A stretch of DNA of 28,072 nucleotides from an uncultured Lachnospiraceae bacterium (GCA_910577785.1 CAJTNT010000045.1:1-28072); one strand, 5' to 3'. Counted from the first letter of the stretch, positions 8,980 through 18,122 are shown. Notes: a model not told the origin generated them from the letters alone. A program made the numbers and translations.

Positions 8980-11900
8980 TTATTTTATTTTCAGCTTGAT
9001 CGTTGCCTTCTTGTTCGTTCCATCTGTGGAAACGGCCTTGATGGTAACGGTTTTTCCTTTTCCGGCTTTTTTCGTGGTCACAACGCCCTTGGAGTTTACG
9101 GTTGCGTATTTCTGATTGGAGGTTGACCAGGTTAATGATTTATTGGCTGTCTTGCCTGTTGTGGACACGGTGGCTTTTACTGTCGCCTTCTTGCCGGCTG
9201 CAACGGTTTTCTTGCTGCATTTGAGTGTGATTTTCTTTACTGCGTCCTTTACAATTTTAATCTTTACAGAGGCTTTCTTTCCGCTGCCGTCTGTTGCCGC
9301 TGCCATGATGGTGACTGTCTTTCCAGCTCCTGCTTTTTTCGCTGTTACCAGGCCTTTGGCGGATACTGTGGCATATTTGGTGTTGGAACTCGTCCATTTC
9401 AGGGTTTTGTTGGCTGATTTTCCAGTTGTGGACACGGTAGCCTTTACCGTTGCCTTTTTGCCGGCTGCAATTGCCTTGCTGGCGCTCTTTAAGGTGACTT
9501 TCTTCACAGCGTGTTTTACAACGCTTATTTTATACGTTCCCTTCACGCCAGAACCGTCGGCTGCCGCTGCTGTAATCGTTGCCGTCCCTGCGCCTTTGGC
9601 AGTTACCACGCCATTGCCGGATACCACTGCCACTTTGGAGTTGGAAGTTTTCCAGTTTACTTTTTTGTTCTCTGCATTGGAAGGCTGTACGGTTGCCTTC
9701 AGTGTTGTCTTCTTGCCTGCCGCAAGCTTTGAGATCGTTCCAGTTAAGGTAATTTTTGTTACTTTCACCGGTTTGGGTTCATCGGCTTTCTTTGTCACGA
9801 TCACCTGATATGTTCCGCTCACTCCAGAACCATCGGCTGCTGTCGCTGTAATCGTTGCCTTTCCTGCGCTCTTGGCTGTTACTACGCCTTTTTCAGATAC
9901 CACTGCTACTTTCTCATCGGAAGATTTCCAGGTTACATTTTTATCGGTTGCGTTTGCCGGTTCTACGTCTGCCTTCAGTTCTGCCGTTTCGCCGACCTTC
10001 CATTCAGAGGCGGTTCCGGTTACTGTAATCTTTGTTACAGGGATAACAGACGGAACCTCAGAATCCTTCGATTCGATTAAGATATAGCTCATCTGTATCG
10101 TTGGGTCTGTGGAAGTTGCCTTTACGGAAAGCTCCACGCGCCCTTTCTCATTTACTTTCGCCTTGGAGAGATCTGTTTCCATAATCTTTTCCTGCTTCCC
10201 GCTTGGAGCGACTGCATACTGCTCGGAAACATCCGCCGCGCCCTCTGCGTGAAGCGTAACCGTTGGGGAGCTGGCATTGCCCCAGGTATTGCTCATGCCA
10301 ACGGTAACCTTGTAGCTGCCTGGATCCAATTCAAAACGGTAGGAGATATACCTCGGATTAATCCCTGCCGTATCCTGGCCATGCGCATAGCGTAAGGTTG
10401 CATCCTTGCTCTGGCCGTCCGCCAGATCGGAAGCGCTGTTGGACAAGGCTTTCTGGAAATTCGTATATACCGCTTTGTCATCCTCGCTGGTAGCTAAGCT
10501 GCCTTCGCCAGGCGTTTCCTTTTCATCCGCATGCTCCATCACAAGCCCCCAGCTATATCCGCTCTTACTGTCTGCGCCATAGAGACGGTCTGTAACAGAA
10601 TTCCATTTGCCAAAGGCATCTCCTTCTGAAAGAGTGGATGGGTTGTGGTCTCCGCAGTCTACGAAATAAATCAGATTTGCAATATCGTACAATCCTTCCA
10701 CTGCTTCCGTCAGCCGTTCATAGGCATCTGTAATCTGATATGGCTGTGCTTTTTCATTGGCCAGAACCTTCTGTGCATAGGCAATGGCGCTCTCAAAAGC
10801 CTTCCAGCTGGCGTCAGAATAGGTTCCTTTCTTTAAATCTTTGTATTTCTCATAAAGAGCCTGCAGTGTATCCTTCGGGATGCCTGGCTCTGTAAAGTAT
10901 GCCTTTACCTCCTGGTCTGCCGTTACGTTATTTACCGTCAGGGAATATCCGTCTTCTGCGGCCTTAATGTCCCCTTTCCGCTCCTGGCCATTGATGAGCA
11001 GGCTGGCCAGCGTACATCCCTCTTCCACCCTCATATTTAACGTATAGGAACCTTTATCCGGGACATTGTTTTTATCTGCCGTTATATAGCCGCCACTGGA
11101 CGCCATAACTTTGATGGCATGGGAAACTTCCAAAGCCACCGGCGTGGCCAATGCAATCGGCGTAATCACAAATTTGTCAAAGTTCGGCGTGTAATTGGGC
11201 AGGTTTGTCTCTGCGGGCGTACTCTGTGTCCCGCCATAAGTTACGTTCCAGCTGTTGTCATTGTAAATGCGGATGGTATTCTGCCCTGCCTGCAGATCCA
11301 GCGTAATGGTCTTCTCGCGGAAGGTATCATCGGAGAAGGTATTGATGAAGAAATAGCGGTCAGAGTGGTTCTTCATGTTCCTGTAATCAATAAACCAGTC
11401 TTTCCCGGCCAGCAGCTCGCCCATGTAAATGCCTTCCGGAAGCCTGTCTGCCAGCACTTTTTCATTGTTGGGCGCCAGGTATTTGTATTTTCCTTCTTCT
11501 TCCGATGTCCCGTGCCCTGTAATCTTAATGTAATTCATCTGGATGGTGGGATCGGAGGAAGTCGCTTTCACAGACAAAGGAATCCTACCGTTCTCTCCTG
11601 CCGCGGCTTCTTCCAGCCGGACTGTCATTTTCTTTGCCTGCGTTCCGCCCTGCGGCACGGAATAGGTTTCCGAAACCGGCTCCATCCCTTCCGCGCTGGC
11701 TGTGATAGTGGGCGCCCCGGCATTTCCCCAGGAATTGCCCATGCAGACTTCCACGTCGTATTCCCCTGGCTCCAATTCAAAACGGTAGGAGACATAACGC
11801 GGATCAATGCCGGATTCTCCCTGGTTATGGGCATAGCGGAAGGTCGCTTCCTTCGGTTTCCCATCCTGCAAATCAGCCTCTCCGTTTGACAGGGCTTTCT

Positions 11901-14814
11901 GGAAGTTCGTATATACTGCGTGATCCTCTTCACTGGTGACCAGGCTGCCTTCTCCCGGCGTCTCCACTTCATTTTCATGCTCCATCACAAGGCCCCACTG
12001 ATAACCGCTCTCGCTGTCAGCGCCATACATCTGGTCGGTAACGGAATTGTGACTGCCCAATTTGTCCCCTTCGGACACGGTAGCCGGGTTATGGTCGCCG
12101 CAGTCTGCAAAATAATACAGTTCCGGCTCCTCCTCTGCTCCGTCTGCCAGTGTAAATTTCGGAGAATCGGACTGGCCGTTCACTTCTACCACGGCATACT
12201 TATCGGTTGCTTTGATATTATAACTATGGCTGCCTGCCAAATCTTCATTGGAATGGAATACCTGCATCTGGTATTTCCCCGCGGCAGGAGCCTGATACTG
12301 AAATTCCAGATAATCCGGATTGCGGTAAGAGCCTTTCATCCCTTCTACATATTTGCCGCCGGAGGCCCCTTCGCTGTCGGCTACCTTGATGGATTCGGAC
12401 AATGCTGCCGGGATCGTGTTTTCCGCTTCAATAATAGTGGAATGCTCCTGGGCAGGCAATGCCTGTACCAGCATATAATCCAGAGCCGCTTCCGAAGTCG
12501 TATCTACATCCACCACATTAATTCCCTTCTGCAGGTAAATGGTGGCGGCTGCCATCTGCCAGTCTGTACCTGAGCGCAGGGCAACGGTCTGGTTCAGGCG
12601 GTCTAAGGTGACAGCCGTATTCTCAACATAAATGTTCGCATTGCCATTGGCAGATGCATGGTAACGCAGGGAAACATTATATAAACCACTTTCTTCTACC
12701 ACCACGGTCATACGGATGCCGCCGCCATCCGGCACGCGCCTTCCAGACAGCCCTGTGACATATCCGCCGCCGGAATAGCCTTTTATCTCTGTCTGGGTAG
12801 AAACGGTCGTATCCGTATTGCCCAGCAGGCGGTTCACGTCTGCCAGCTCTGCTTCATACACCTGATGGAAAGAAGGCACTGCCTGCTGATAAACGCCTGC
12901 ATAAGATACCCTTACAAAATCATGCAGCAAAAGTCCCTTGCTGGCTCCAGCCCCATTTGGAGTCGTGACCGTAACGGTATGCTTTCCTGCGGAAAGGTCA
13001 TAATACTGTGTTTTCATTCCGGTCATTGTCTGGAAGAGCGTGGATTCCATTGTCACTTCCTGCGCCTCGCCTCCATCCAGGGCGAACGTCTGCTTCAGGT
13101 TCACCGGATTATGTATGTTCATATCATTCCTTACGGTTCCCTGCCCATTTCCATAGGCAAAATCCAGCTTATATTTTCCATCCGCCGGAACTTCAACCGT
13201 ATATGTCATGACAGCCCCATCCGGCATATCCACTGCCCGGTTGCCGCTGCCGTCATTGGACATATAGTAGCTTGGGTTAGTGCCCGCCGAAGTGGCTGAC
13301 GCTGATCCGGACAGCGCTGCCTTCTCTGCTTCATAAACCGTGCCGCTGTCATCCGACACCGGGATGCCGATCAGCTCATCTTCGCCTGCCTGGGTTAGGG
13401 TGACATTGTAGGCATTCTCAAATAAAGCATTTGGTATCACCAGCGTCACGCTGCCATCCTCATCGATCGGATAAGCCCCTTCCAGAATCGTAGGGGTTCC
13501 ATTTGCCGCCCCATGGAAGCCGGTAAACATCGTTTCCTGTACAACGGCATGTACGACAGAAGCATTTTTAAATGTCTCCGTGTCCGCCACATGCTCCAGC
13601 CTCACAGTAATATCGCCGCTAAAGCCGCCCAAAAGCGTCGTGGAAATCTTCTTGGACTCATCCATCGTAGAAACGCCATACAGCTTCTCATAGCTGGTGC
13701 TGGTCGATACCGGCTGAGTCGTCCCCGACATATCGCCATACCACTTATACAGCCACCATGCGCCATTGCCCTCGTTCGCCCCTGCCGCCAAATCGTTCAG
13801 GTTATTGGCCTGATGCCAGAAAGGCAGGCAGCCTGTGATTTTCTCATCCTCCAGACGGGCAATCCAGTTGACCAGACGCCCCGGCACGCCGCAGAACTCC
13901 ATTTCTGCATACTCATTGATGCAGATTTGCGGGATTGCCGGAACTCCGCTTGTATTATGCGCCGCATTATAGGCAGACCAGTCAATCTGTTTGTTCCAGA
14001 TATTGCGGAAATTGTCCATATGCACGGAAATATCCCTCAGGCAGTTCGTCTGCAGCTCATGCCATGTAATAACGTCCGGCATACAGTCATTGTCTGCACA
14101 AAATTGAAAGAAACTCTTATAACGGCCTTCCGAAATATATCCCCAATCATTCGGCCCTGCCAGCGATGCGTTTGCATCCACTGATTTGATGGCATTGCGG
14201 TAGCTCTGCCATGCACGGTTAATATTGGCGTCATCCCCATAGGGGGTCGTCTCATTAATCGGCACATAGACAATCGCCTGGTCGATATCCACCTGTCCGC
14301 CAATCTTATCCTTCGGCTGTGCAGGGGTGCCATGCTCTGCCTTCCAGGCTTCCTTCCATGCCGTCACCGCAGGGGCAATGTATTTCTGCAGATCATCACA
14401 ATAGCGCTCAATCGTAGCTGTTACCCCAAATACGCCATAATAATTGCTGTTGTACATCTGTACCTGCTGCCCGCCGCTTTCCAGAAAGGTCTTCGCCACA
14501 TCCAGGGCGTCCCCATACGGATGCTCTGTCCCCACAGCGCCCTTCGTCACCAAAATCTTAGACTTTAAGGGAACCATCGTATTCGTTGTAGGCACATTTT
14601 CACTGCTGACTCCATAGAGGAATCCAGCAGCCCCATGGATAATCTCCCCCGTATTCCCCTGCGGGCTCACATCCACGGTCAATGTGGCCTTCGGAGCTGC
14701 GGCTGCCTCTGCCTGCATGCTGCCAAACCCCGGCGTAAATACACTACCTGCCACAACTGCAGCCGCCAGTACCGATACAGCCGCCTTGCGTAACACCTGT
14801 TTCCATTTGCTCAT
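8980..14814 (-). CDS. Giant secreted multidomain glycosidase with Big2 repeats
   Basis: A 1944-residue exported protein. Residues 1-38 are a signal peptide ending near MQAEAAAA. Residues ~40-480 look like a clan GH-A catalytic module. N187-E188 (VPINET) is a candidate acid/base and N300-E301 (ICINEY) a candidate nucleophile region. The start GAAGFLYGVSSENVP resembles GH39-like proteins, but I cannot assign the family. Carbohydrate-binding-like domains follow at ~493-638 and ~652-786, and a third, at ~792-1220, is interrupted. Malectin-like copies lie at ~899-1100 and ~1383-1582, a FIVAR domain at ~1311-1376, and four Big2 domains at 1590-1944. There is no LPXTG motif; the last two Big2 units are lysine-rich and may bind the wall. 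AAGGAGAG precedes the ATG. It has its own promoter carrying the shared operator-like motif. The polysaccharide substrate is unknown. Confidence 0.85.
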   Translation of the reverse strand: MSKWKQVLRKAAVSVLAAAVVAGSVFTPGFGSMQAEAAAAPKATLTVDVSPQGNTGEIIHGAAGFLYGVSSENVPTTNTMVPLKSKILVTKGAVGTEHPYGDALDVAKTFLESGGQQVQMYNSNYYGVFGVTATIERYCDDLQKYIAPAVTAWKEAWKAEHGTPAQPKDKIGGQVDIDQAIVYVPINETTPYGDDANINRAWQSYRNAIKSVDANASLAGPNDWGYISEGRYKSFFQFCADNDCMPDVITWHELQTNCLRDISVHMDNFRNIWNKQIDWSAYNAAHNTSGVPAIPQICINEYAEMEFCGVPGRLVNWIARLEDEKITGCLPFWHQANNLNDLAAGANEGNGAWWLYKWYGDMSGTTQPVSTSTSYEKLYGVSTMDESKKISTTLLGGFSGDITVRLEHVADTETFKNASVVHAVVQETMFTGFHGAANGTPTILEGAYPIDEDGSVTLVIPNALFENAYNVTLTQAGEDELIGIPVSDDSGTVYEAEKAALSGSASATSAGTNPSYYMSNDGSGNRAVDMPDGAVMTYTVEVPADGKYKLDFAYGNGQGTVRNDMNIHNPVNLKQTFALDGGEAQEVTMESTLFQTMTGMKTQYYDLSAGKHTVTVTTPNGAGASKGLLLHDFVRVSYAGVYQQAVPSFHQVYEAELADVNRLLGNTDTTVSTQTEIKGYSGGGYVTGLSGRRVPDGGGIRMTVVVEESGLYNVSLRYHASANGNANIYVENTAVTLDRLNQTVALRSGTDWQMAAATIYLQKGINVVDVDTTSEAALDYMLVQALPAQEHSTIIEAENTIPAALSESIKVADSEGASGGKYVEGMKGSYRNPDYLEFQYQAPAAGKYQMQVFHSNEDLAGSHSYNIKATDKYAVVEVNGQSDSPKFTLADGAEEEPELYYFADCGDHNPATVSEGDKLGSHNSVTDQMYGADSESGYQWGLVMEHENEVETPGEGSLVTSEEDHAVYTNFQKALSNGEADLQDGKPKEATFRYAHNQGESGIDPRYVSYRFELEPGEYDVEVCMGNSWGNAGAPTITASAEGMEPVSETYSVPQGGTQAKKMTVRLEEAAAGENGRIPLSVKATSSDPTIQMNYIKITGHGTSEEEGKYKYLAPNNEKVLADRLPEGIYMGELLAGKDWFIDYRNMKNHSDRYFFINTFSDDTFREKTITLDLQAGQNTIRIYNDNSWNVTYGGTQSTPAETNLPNYTPNFDKFVITPIALATPVALEVSHAIKVMASSGGYITADKNNVPDKGSYTLNMRVEEGCTLASLLINGQERKGDIKAAEDGYSLTVNNVTADQEVKAYFTEPGIPKDTLQALYEKYKDLKKGTYSDASWKAFESAIAYAQKVLANEKAQPYQITDAYERLTEAVEGLYDIANLIYFVDCGDHNPSTLSEGDAFGKWNSVTDRLYGADSKSGYSWGLVMEHADEKETPGEGSLATSEDDKAVYTNFQKALSNSASDLADGQSKDATLRYAHGQDTAGINPRYISYRFELDPGSYKVTVGMSNTWGNASSPTVTLHAEGAADVSEQYAVAPSGKQEKIMETDLSKAKVNEKGRVELSVKATSTDPTIQMSYILIESKDSEVPSVIPVTKITVTGTASEWKVGETAELKADVEPANATDKNVTWKSSDEKVAVVSEKGVVTAKSAGKATITATAADGSGVSGTYQVIVTKKADEPKPVKVTKITLTGTISKLAAGKKTTLKATVQPSNAENKKVNWKTSNSKVAVVSGNGVVTAKGAGTATITAAAADGSGVKGTYKISVVKHAVKKVTLKSASKAIAAGKKATVKATVSTTGKSANKTLKWTSSNTKYATVSAKGLVTAKKAGAGKTVTIMAAATDGSGKKASVKIKIVKDAVKKITLKCSKKTVAAGKKATVKATVSTTGKTANKSLTWSTSNQKYATVNSKGVVTTKKAGKGKTVTIKAVSTDGTNKKATIKLKIK
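8983..10047 (-). repeat. Four tandem Big2 (Ig-like) domains
   Basis: Residues 1590-1944 of the giant protein hold four Big2 units of about 85 residues, recognised by patterns such as WKSSDEKVAVVSEKGVVTAK and TITATAADGSG. Units 3 and 4 are the most alike (shared AAGKKATVKATVSTTGK) and are rich in lysine, suggesting recent duplication. Such arrays often act as spacers or wall-contact modules. Confidence 0.85.
10069..12120 (-). repeat. Duplicated malectin-like domain inside the giant protein
   Basis: Two ~200-residue copies lie at residues 899-1100 (11515-12120) and 1383-1582 (10069-10668). They share blocks such as DCGDHNP, NSVTD, YGADS, WGLVMEH, ETPGEGSL, AVYTNFQKALSN and DPTIQM. Between them lie the second half of a split carbohydrate-binding domain, a short beta-type segment and the FIVAR domain. 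The copies are highly similar in protein and recognisably similar in DNA. Confidence 0.85.
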
Positions 14815-14885
14815 TTTGCTCTCCTTTCTCCTAAATGCTTTTTGCCCACAGCATTGCCTTGGGGCATTCTAATTATGATGTTTTC

Positions 14886-14954
14886 ATTATACTTTACTTC
14901 CCGGCTTTCCGATACCCTAAATTTCTAAACAAAGGTAGGTAAATCTAAACTAAA
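14886..14954 (-). promoter_or_regulatory. Promoter and operator-like motif of the giant gene
   Basis: On the coding strand a TATAAT box lies at 14891-14886 within AAAGTATAATGAAA. No proper -35 is present (TATCGG at 17-base spacing). Upstream, at 14931-14954, is the motif GTTTAG, five bases, CCTACCTTT, which recurs before the binding-protein and kinase genes at the same distance from the -10. A weak -35 with an upstream motif fits an activator-dependent promoter. Confidence 0.6.
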
Positions 14955-15031
14955 TGTAATTTTCTCCGCATCCCGTATGGCACTCTCGAAGAAATTTCAA
15001 ATATTTGTAACATACATTCCTTCTACCTTAT

Positions 15032-17062
15032 TTATGCTCCTTCTTCCCGCACAAACACCGGCATCCAATCCAATGGCGCTTCCGCCTCTATAACCTGCCC
15101 GCCTTCATATAACCTGCCGCTTCCACATTCCTTCCAGCGGCATCCCTTGGGAAGGTATACTTCGCGCGCCCTTGCTCCTGCTTCTAAGATGGGCGCAACC
15201 AGCAGCCTGTCCCCATACAGATAGGCGTCTTCCACTTCCCAGCAGGCCGCATCCTCCGGAAATTCATAGAACAGCGCCCGCATCACTGGGCTGCCTTTCT
15301 CGTGCGCTTCCTGCATCAATCTCCTGGTATAGCCCCGCATCTGTTCCCGCATCTTCAGATATTTCTCACAGATCTGATATACTTCCTCCCCATAGCTCCA
15401 AACCTCATTGGCCGCCCCGGAACGGCACGTTGCCCCTCCGGTCGTCCCTACCTGCGGCTGCCTGGGTTCCCGGTCGCCATGAAGGCGCATCACCGGGCAG
15501 AACGCGCCCCACTCGAACCAGCGCACAAACAGCTCGCGGAACGCCGGGTCATTGGGATCCCCGCCATGGAACCCTCCAATATCCGTCGTCCACCAGGGAA
15601 TCCCGGCCAGGCCCATATTCAGCCCCGCCGCCAGCTGGCTTTTCATGCTGCCAAAGCTGGAAGCAATATCGCCTGACCACACCAGCGCCCCGTATTTCTG
15701 GCTGCCGGCCCAGGCGCACCGCAGCAGGTTGACAATATTTTCCTGCCCTTCCTGCTCCATCCCCTCATAAAAAGTGCGGGCATATTCCACCGGGTAGAAG
15801 TTCCCGATTTCCAGGTCCGTCCCCCGGAAATAACGGTAATTGTCAAAGTCATACGCTGTGTATTCCGGCTCGGCCTCATCCAGCCAGAAGGTCCGGATCC
15901 CCTTCTCATAGTAATTCTTCTTCGCCTTCCCCCACAGATATTCCCTTGCGCCCGGGTTTGTGGCGTCATAATGGATGGTAGCCCCCTCAAAATCCAATCC
16001 CACACGGAACCCCCGTTCCGTGCGGATCAGATAGCCCTGCTCCAGCATTTCCGCATAGTTCTCGCTCTCCCGGTCAACGGTCGGCCATATGGACACCATC
16101 AGCGCAATCCCCATTTCCTTCAGTTCTTTTACCATGCCGTCCGGATCCGGCCAATATGTGGGGTCAAATTTCCACTCCCCTTGCTTCGGCCAATGGAAAA
16201 AGTCAATCACAATCAGATCAATCGGCAGGTTCCGCTTCTTATACTCCCTGGCCACCTCCAGCAGTTCCTCCTGCGTCTGGTAGCGCAGCTTGCACTGCCA
16301 GAATCCCAGCCCATACTCTGGCATCATCGGCACAGTCCCCGTTGCCCTGGCATAAGCCTCTTCAATCTCAGCCGGCGTATCCCCCGCTACAAACCAATAA
16401 TCCAGCGCTTTCGTCCCATAGGCCTCAAAGCTCATAATATTGTGCCCCAGCACCGCCCTGCCCACGCCCGGGTTATTCCACAAAAGCCCATATCCCCGGG
16501 AGGAGATGGCAAATGGCACGCTGGCCTGGGAATTACGGTGGGCCAGCTCCAGATCCAGCCCCTTCAGGTTCAGGTAAGGCTGCTGGTACTGCCCCATCCC
16601 ATAAATTTTTTCCTGGCGGTCCAAAGACTCCAGGCGCATCGTCAGATGATAGTCCCCGCCGATATTCGGCCGGAATTCCCTGCCCTCTACCTCTATGGCG
16701 CCGCACTTTGGATCCGTCACATCCCGCCGGTTCCGCCAATATTCCTCCAGCAGCAGCTTCCCCTCCTGGTTATAAACCGTAACCTTCCCCCCGTTTGTCA
16801 CATGCACCTCCACCTTGCCATTCCTTAATTTTGCTCCCCCTTCCCCCATCCGGCTCCAATGCCTGCCGTCTTCCCCAGGCGCTGCAGCGTTTTCCATCCC
16901 ATCTCCCACTGCTTCTCCCAACGGAAGCAGCGCCCAATCCTCTTTAGGCATCGCCGCCTGCTTCGTTGCACGGATGCGCACCGCATTCTCCCCCCACGGC
17001 TCCACCCACATCTCTTCTGCATCATAATGAAATACAATCCTGTTTCCCTCAATCCTTAACAT
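15032..17062 (-). CDS. GH31 glycosidase, alpha-xylosidase/alpha-glucosidase type
   Basis: A 676-residue glycoside hydrolase of family 31 with no signal peptide, so probably cytoplasmic and acting on imported oligosaccharides. An N-terminal beta-domain leads into the barrel at about residue 247 (PEYGLGFWQCKLRYQ). The nucleophile is D395 in FWLDEAEPE and the acid/base D465 in WSGDIASSF. Start ATG 17062 is chosen because AAGGAGA lies just upstream, inside the 11 extra codons of the longer frame. The family contains alpha-xylosidases and alpha-glucosidases. The xylB and isomerase genes in the locus favour release of an alpha-linked pentose, but this is inference. It lies 129 bases after the second permease with no terminator between, so it is probably the last gene of the transporter operon. 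Confidence 0.9.
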   Translation of the reverse strand: MLRIEGNRIVFHYDAEEMWVEPWGENAVRIRATKQAAMPKEDWALLPLGEAVGDGMENAAAPGEDGRHWSRMGEGGAKLRNGKVEVHVTNGGKVTVYNQEGKLLLEEYWRNRRDVTDPKCGAIEVEGREFRPNIGGDYHLTMRLESLDRQEKIYGMGQYQQPYLNLKGLDLELAHRNSQASVPFAISSRGYGLLWNNPGVGRAVLGHNIMSFEAYGTKALDYWFVAGDTPAEIEEAYARATGTVPMMPEYGLGFWQCKLRYQTQEELLEVAREYKKRNLPIDLIVIDFFHWPKQGEWKFDPTYWPDPDGMVKELKEMGIALMVSIWPTVDRESENYAEMLEQGYLIRTERGFRVGLDFEGATIHYDATNPGAREYLWGKAKKNYYEKGIRTFWLDEAEPEYTAYDFDNYRYFRGTDLEIGNFYPVEYARTFYEGMEQEGQENIVNLLRCAWAGSQKYGALVWSGDIASSFGSMKSQLAAGLNMGLAGIPWWTTDIGGFHGGDPNDPAFRELFVRWFEWGAFCPVMRLHGDREPRQPQVGTTGGATCRSGAANEVWSYGEEVYQICEKYLKMREQMRGYTRRLMQEAHEKGSPVMRALFYEFPEDAACWEVEDAYLYGDRLLVAPILEAGARAREVYLPKGCRWKECGSGRLYEGGQVIEAEAPLDWMPVFVREEGA

Positions 17063-17132
17063 TGCATCTGTCTCCTTCCTGCCCCAACTGCCCATTCGCC
17101 AAAACCTCTGCCTGACAATCCGATTACAGTAT

Positions 17133-17230
17133 CTTTACCGCTCTGCCTGTCATACCGCTGATGATCTATTCAAACCGATGTACACTATCATTTACCCCTT
17201 TACCGCTCCGCTTGTCATACCGCTGATAAT
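17133..17230 (-). repeat. Duplicated 3' tail of the MalG-type permease gene
   Basis: Bases 17133-17165 and 17198-17230 match at 30 of 33 positions. The second copy is the true permease end (IISGMTSGAVKG, stop). The first, lying in the gap before GH31, encodes IISGMTGRAVKIL and a stop, and has an in-frame TAG just before it. It is therefore an untranslated relic of a second permease tail, left by duplication or gene replacement. Confidence 0.8.
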
Positions 17231-18040
17231 GTATTTCTGCATAAAAATAAAAATTAATGCCACTGGTATGATCGTCACCACCGCAAAGGCCGTCAGGTAG
17301 CTCCACTTCGTCCCGTACTGCCCCATAAAATTAAAAATCCCTGCCGTAATCGGCCGTTTCTGCTGGTCTAAGATAAAGGTCATCCCATACGCCAGATCCC
17401 CCCAGGCATAGAGGAAGGAAAAAATTGCGCACACCATTACCCCGGGCTTCGCAATCGGAATCAGCACACGCACAAAGGCAGTAAACCGGTTGCACCCGTC
17501 AATATAGGCCGCCTCTTCCAAATCTTTGGGAATCGAAGCAAAATAATTCTTCAGGATCAGGATCGAAAACGGAATCCCAATCGTGGCATCGGCAATAATC
17601 GCCGCAGCCGCCGTATTATAGACATGCATCCCTTTGAATAAGATAAACATCGGCGTCAGCAGCACAGCTACCGGCAGCATCTGCGTCACCAGAAAGCCCA
17701 GCAGCATCACCTTGCGCCCCTTAAACCGATACTTTGCAATCCCATAAGAAGCCGGGACTGCCAAAACCACGGAAATCGCCATCGCCCCCAGAGAAATCAG
17801 GAAGCTGTTGCCAAAGGAACGGAACATATTGAAATCCCCATTTTCCACCTGCGCCGCATAAGATTTTACATTCCATGTCTTTGGCAGGATCGTTGGCGGC
17901 ACCTGGAAAATTTCCTGTTCCGTCTTCAGGGATGTTACCACAATCCAAAACACCGGAAATAAGATTATACACAAAATAGCAATCGCCGCTATGCAGAGCG
18001 CTATATTTTTCCTGCCCTGTATTTTCTTTTCCTCATCCAT
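17192..18040 (-). CDS. Sugar ABC transporter permease, MalG type (CUT1)
   Basis: Inner-membrane subunit of a carbohydrate uptake transporter, 282 residues, about six membrane helices beginning with CIAAIAILCIILFPVFWIVV (residues ~14-33). The cytoplasmic EAA loop that contacts the ATPase is visible as EAAYIDGCNRFTAFVRVLIP. The typical family C-terminus is present (MQKYIISGMTSGAVKG). The start is ATGGATGAG, with AAGGAGG 9 bases upstream. It is coupled to a duplicated tail of the preceding permease gene. The partner permease and the binding lipoprotein lie upstream. No ATPase gene is present, so a shared MsmX-like ATPase elsewhere in the genome is expected. Confidence 0.93.
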   Translation of the reverse strand: MDEEKKIQGRKNIALCIAAIAILCIILFPVFWIVVTSLKTEQEIFQVPPTILPKTWNVKSYAAQVENGDFNMFRSFGNSFLISLGAMAISVVLAVPASYGIAKYRFKGRKVMLLGFLVTQMLPVAVLLTPMFILFKGMHVYNTAAAAIIADATIGIPFSILILKNYFASIPKDLEEAAYIDGCNRFTAFVRVLIPIAKPGVMVCAIFSFLYAWGDLAYGMTFILDQQKRPITAGIFNFMGQYGTKWSYLTAFAVVTIIPVALIFIFMQKYIISGMTSGAVKG

Positions 18041-18092
18041 TGCCCTCTTCCTCCTTCATCGCCCTCAGATTAATGTTCCTTCTCTCATCCAT
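18033..18092 (-). CDS. 19-codon mini-ORF between the two permease genes
   Basis: A tandem duplication of the malF-type gene end recreates a ribosome site and ATGGATGAG. The first copy starts a 19-residue frame (MDERRNINLRAMKEEEGNG) whose stop sits inside the start region of the downstream permease. Its first residues resemble the MalG-type start and its last residues the MalF-type tail. It could be translated as a coupling relay or be a by-product. No function is claimed. Confidence 0.3.
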   Translation of the reverse strand: MDERRNINLRAMKEEEGNG

Positions 18093-18122
18093 TGCCTTCT
18101 TCCTCCTTCGTCGCCCTCAGAT
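18034..18122 (-). repeat. Tandem duplication of the MalF-type gene end
   Basis: Bases 18034-18070 and 18086-18122 match at 35 of 37 positions, offset by 52 bases. Each copy holds a CTGAGGGCG segment, the AAGGAGGAAGA ribosome site and ATGGATGA. One copy ends the first permease gene; the other provides the start site of the second. Confidence 0.85.

Noticed and set aside
9116..9808. Plus-strand frame rich in Val/Ala/Phe with repeats, looking like a membrane protein.
   Set aside because: Its periodicity is the reverse complement of the Big2 repeats in the giant gene.
11119..12573. Long plus-strand open frames (about 256 and 217 codons) opposite the giant gene.
   Set aside because: They are antisense to clearly coding domains, lack ribosome sites, and have unlikely protein composition.
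14998..15007. Palindrome CAAATATTTG between GH31 and the giant gene.
   Set aside because: Short, AT-rich and without a T-tract, so not supportable as a terminator or operator.
15971..16828. 285-codon plus-strand frame opposite GH31.
   Set aside because: The minus strand there encodes the GH31 catalytic core; the plus frame has no motif or start signal.
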